NCBI GenBank assembly: GCA_049511115.1
Contig: JBEKYH010000345.1
Coordinates: 1-5,780 of the forward strand
Direction: 5' to 3'
DNA length: 5,780 bases
DNA from: JBEKYH01 sp049511115
Lineage (GTDB): Bacteria > Planctomycetota > Phycisphaerae > Tepidisphaerales > Tepidisphaeraceae
In this document: positions 5,616 through 5,780 of the stretch, piece after piece
Numbering within the stretch: position 1 is the first letter of the stretch
Layout of the letters: every line of letters starts with the position of its first letter
Made by a program: the position numbers and the translations under genes
The notes under the pieces: model-generated
Database searches by the model: none
Told to the model about the DNA's origin: nothing
What the model saw: only the letters and a program-made list of their open reading frames with translations

Positions 5616-5780
5616 ATGGCATTGGAATTGCGCGAAACGGACGAAGGCAGACTTCTCGTGGTTGAGGCCAGCGGCAAGCTGACCAGGGAGGATTACGAGC
5701 GGTTCGTACCCACACTTGACCGCTTAATCCAGCACTCGGCGCATGTGTGCATTCTTTTTCATCTACATGACTTTCATGGA
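5616..5780 (+). CDS. SpoIIAA-like (STAS-type) protein, 5' part only
   Basis: The first 55 codons of a gene that runs off the right edge, ending in frame. The reading MALELRETDEGRLLVVEASG... continues with GKLTREDYERFVPTLDRLIQHSAHVCILFHLHDFHG. The pattern of an N-terminal strand, GKLTxEDYExFVP, a helix with LDRLI, a hydrophobic strand and DFHG is the hallmark of the SpoIIAA-like family (PF11964), small cytoplasmic proteins of about 120 residues with a STAS-like fold. These are often linked to membrane- or lipid-related or regulatory roles, but no reaction is established. The start ATG is preceded by GAGGTG (5606-5611) at 4 nt, somewhat close but usable. It is transcribed divergently from the exported-protein gene. 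Confidence 0.85.
   Translation, partial: MALELRETDEGRLLVVEASGKLTREDYERFVPTLDRLIQHSAHVCILFHLHDFHG

Noticed and set aside
5506..5715. Minus-strand frame of 69 codons
   Set aside because: It overlaps the start of the SpoIIAA-like gene in antisense and shows no family features.

Overview
The window looks like part of a G+C-rich chromosome of a planctomycete or close relative (Planctomycetota, possibly the Phycisphaerae side). This is inferred from four things: a long BatA-type N-terminal double-membrane/vWA protein, a short orphan prepilin-type protein, palindromic REP-like repeats whose translation reads 'SPHPALPRIAGRGEK', and poor Shine-Dalgarno sites at several starts. No rRNA, tRNA, CRISPR, transposase or integrase was seen.

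Layout: five genes lie on the minus strand and one partial gene on the plus strand. Read in the minus direction from the right, the first is a secreted or lipid-anchored protein of unknown function (5193 to 4390). It has a strong ribosome binding site, a potentially structured leader, and a clear intrinsic terminator at 4288-4329. Next, as a separate unit, come the 744-residue BatA/vWA membrane protein (4151 to 1917) and, 24 nt later, a 94-residue one-pass membrane protein with a Pro/Ala/Lys tail (1892 to 1608). A gap of about 170 nt carries an 18-bp tandem duplication and a good sigma70-type promoter (1479-1506). That promoter serves a two-helix membrane protein with TPR-like repeats (1438 to 422) and a short prepilin-like protein (381 to 28). 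The leader of the prepilin-like protein is built largely from two inverted REP-like elements. On the plus strand, a SpoIIAA-like (STAS-type) protein starts at 5616 and runs off the right edge. It is divergent from the secreted-protein gene across a 422-nt intergenic region.

How the genes may work together: BatA-type proteins usually sit with MoxR ATPases and DUF58 proteins in cell-envelope operons. Here neither partner is next to BatA; the neighbours are a small membrane protein and a TPR-like membrane protein. A joint envelope-associated role (protein-protein scaffolding at the cytoplasmic membrane) is the most that can be inferred. No known defence, biosynthetic or mobile system is recognisable. 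The oddities worth attention are the repeat-built prepilin leader, the aromatic C-terminal cap of the secreted protein, and its possible structured 5' leader.
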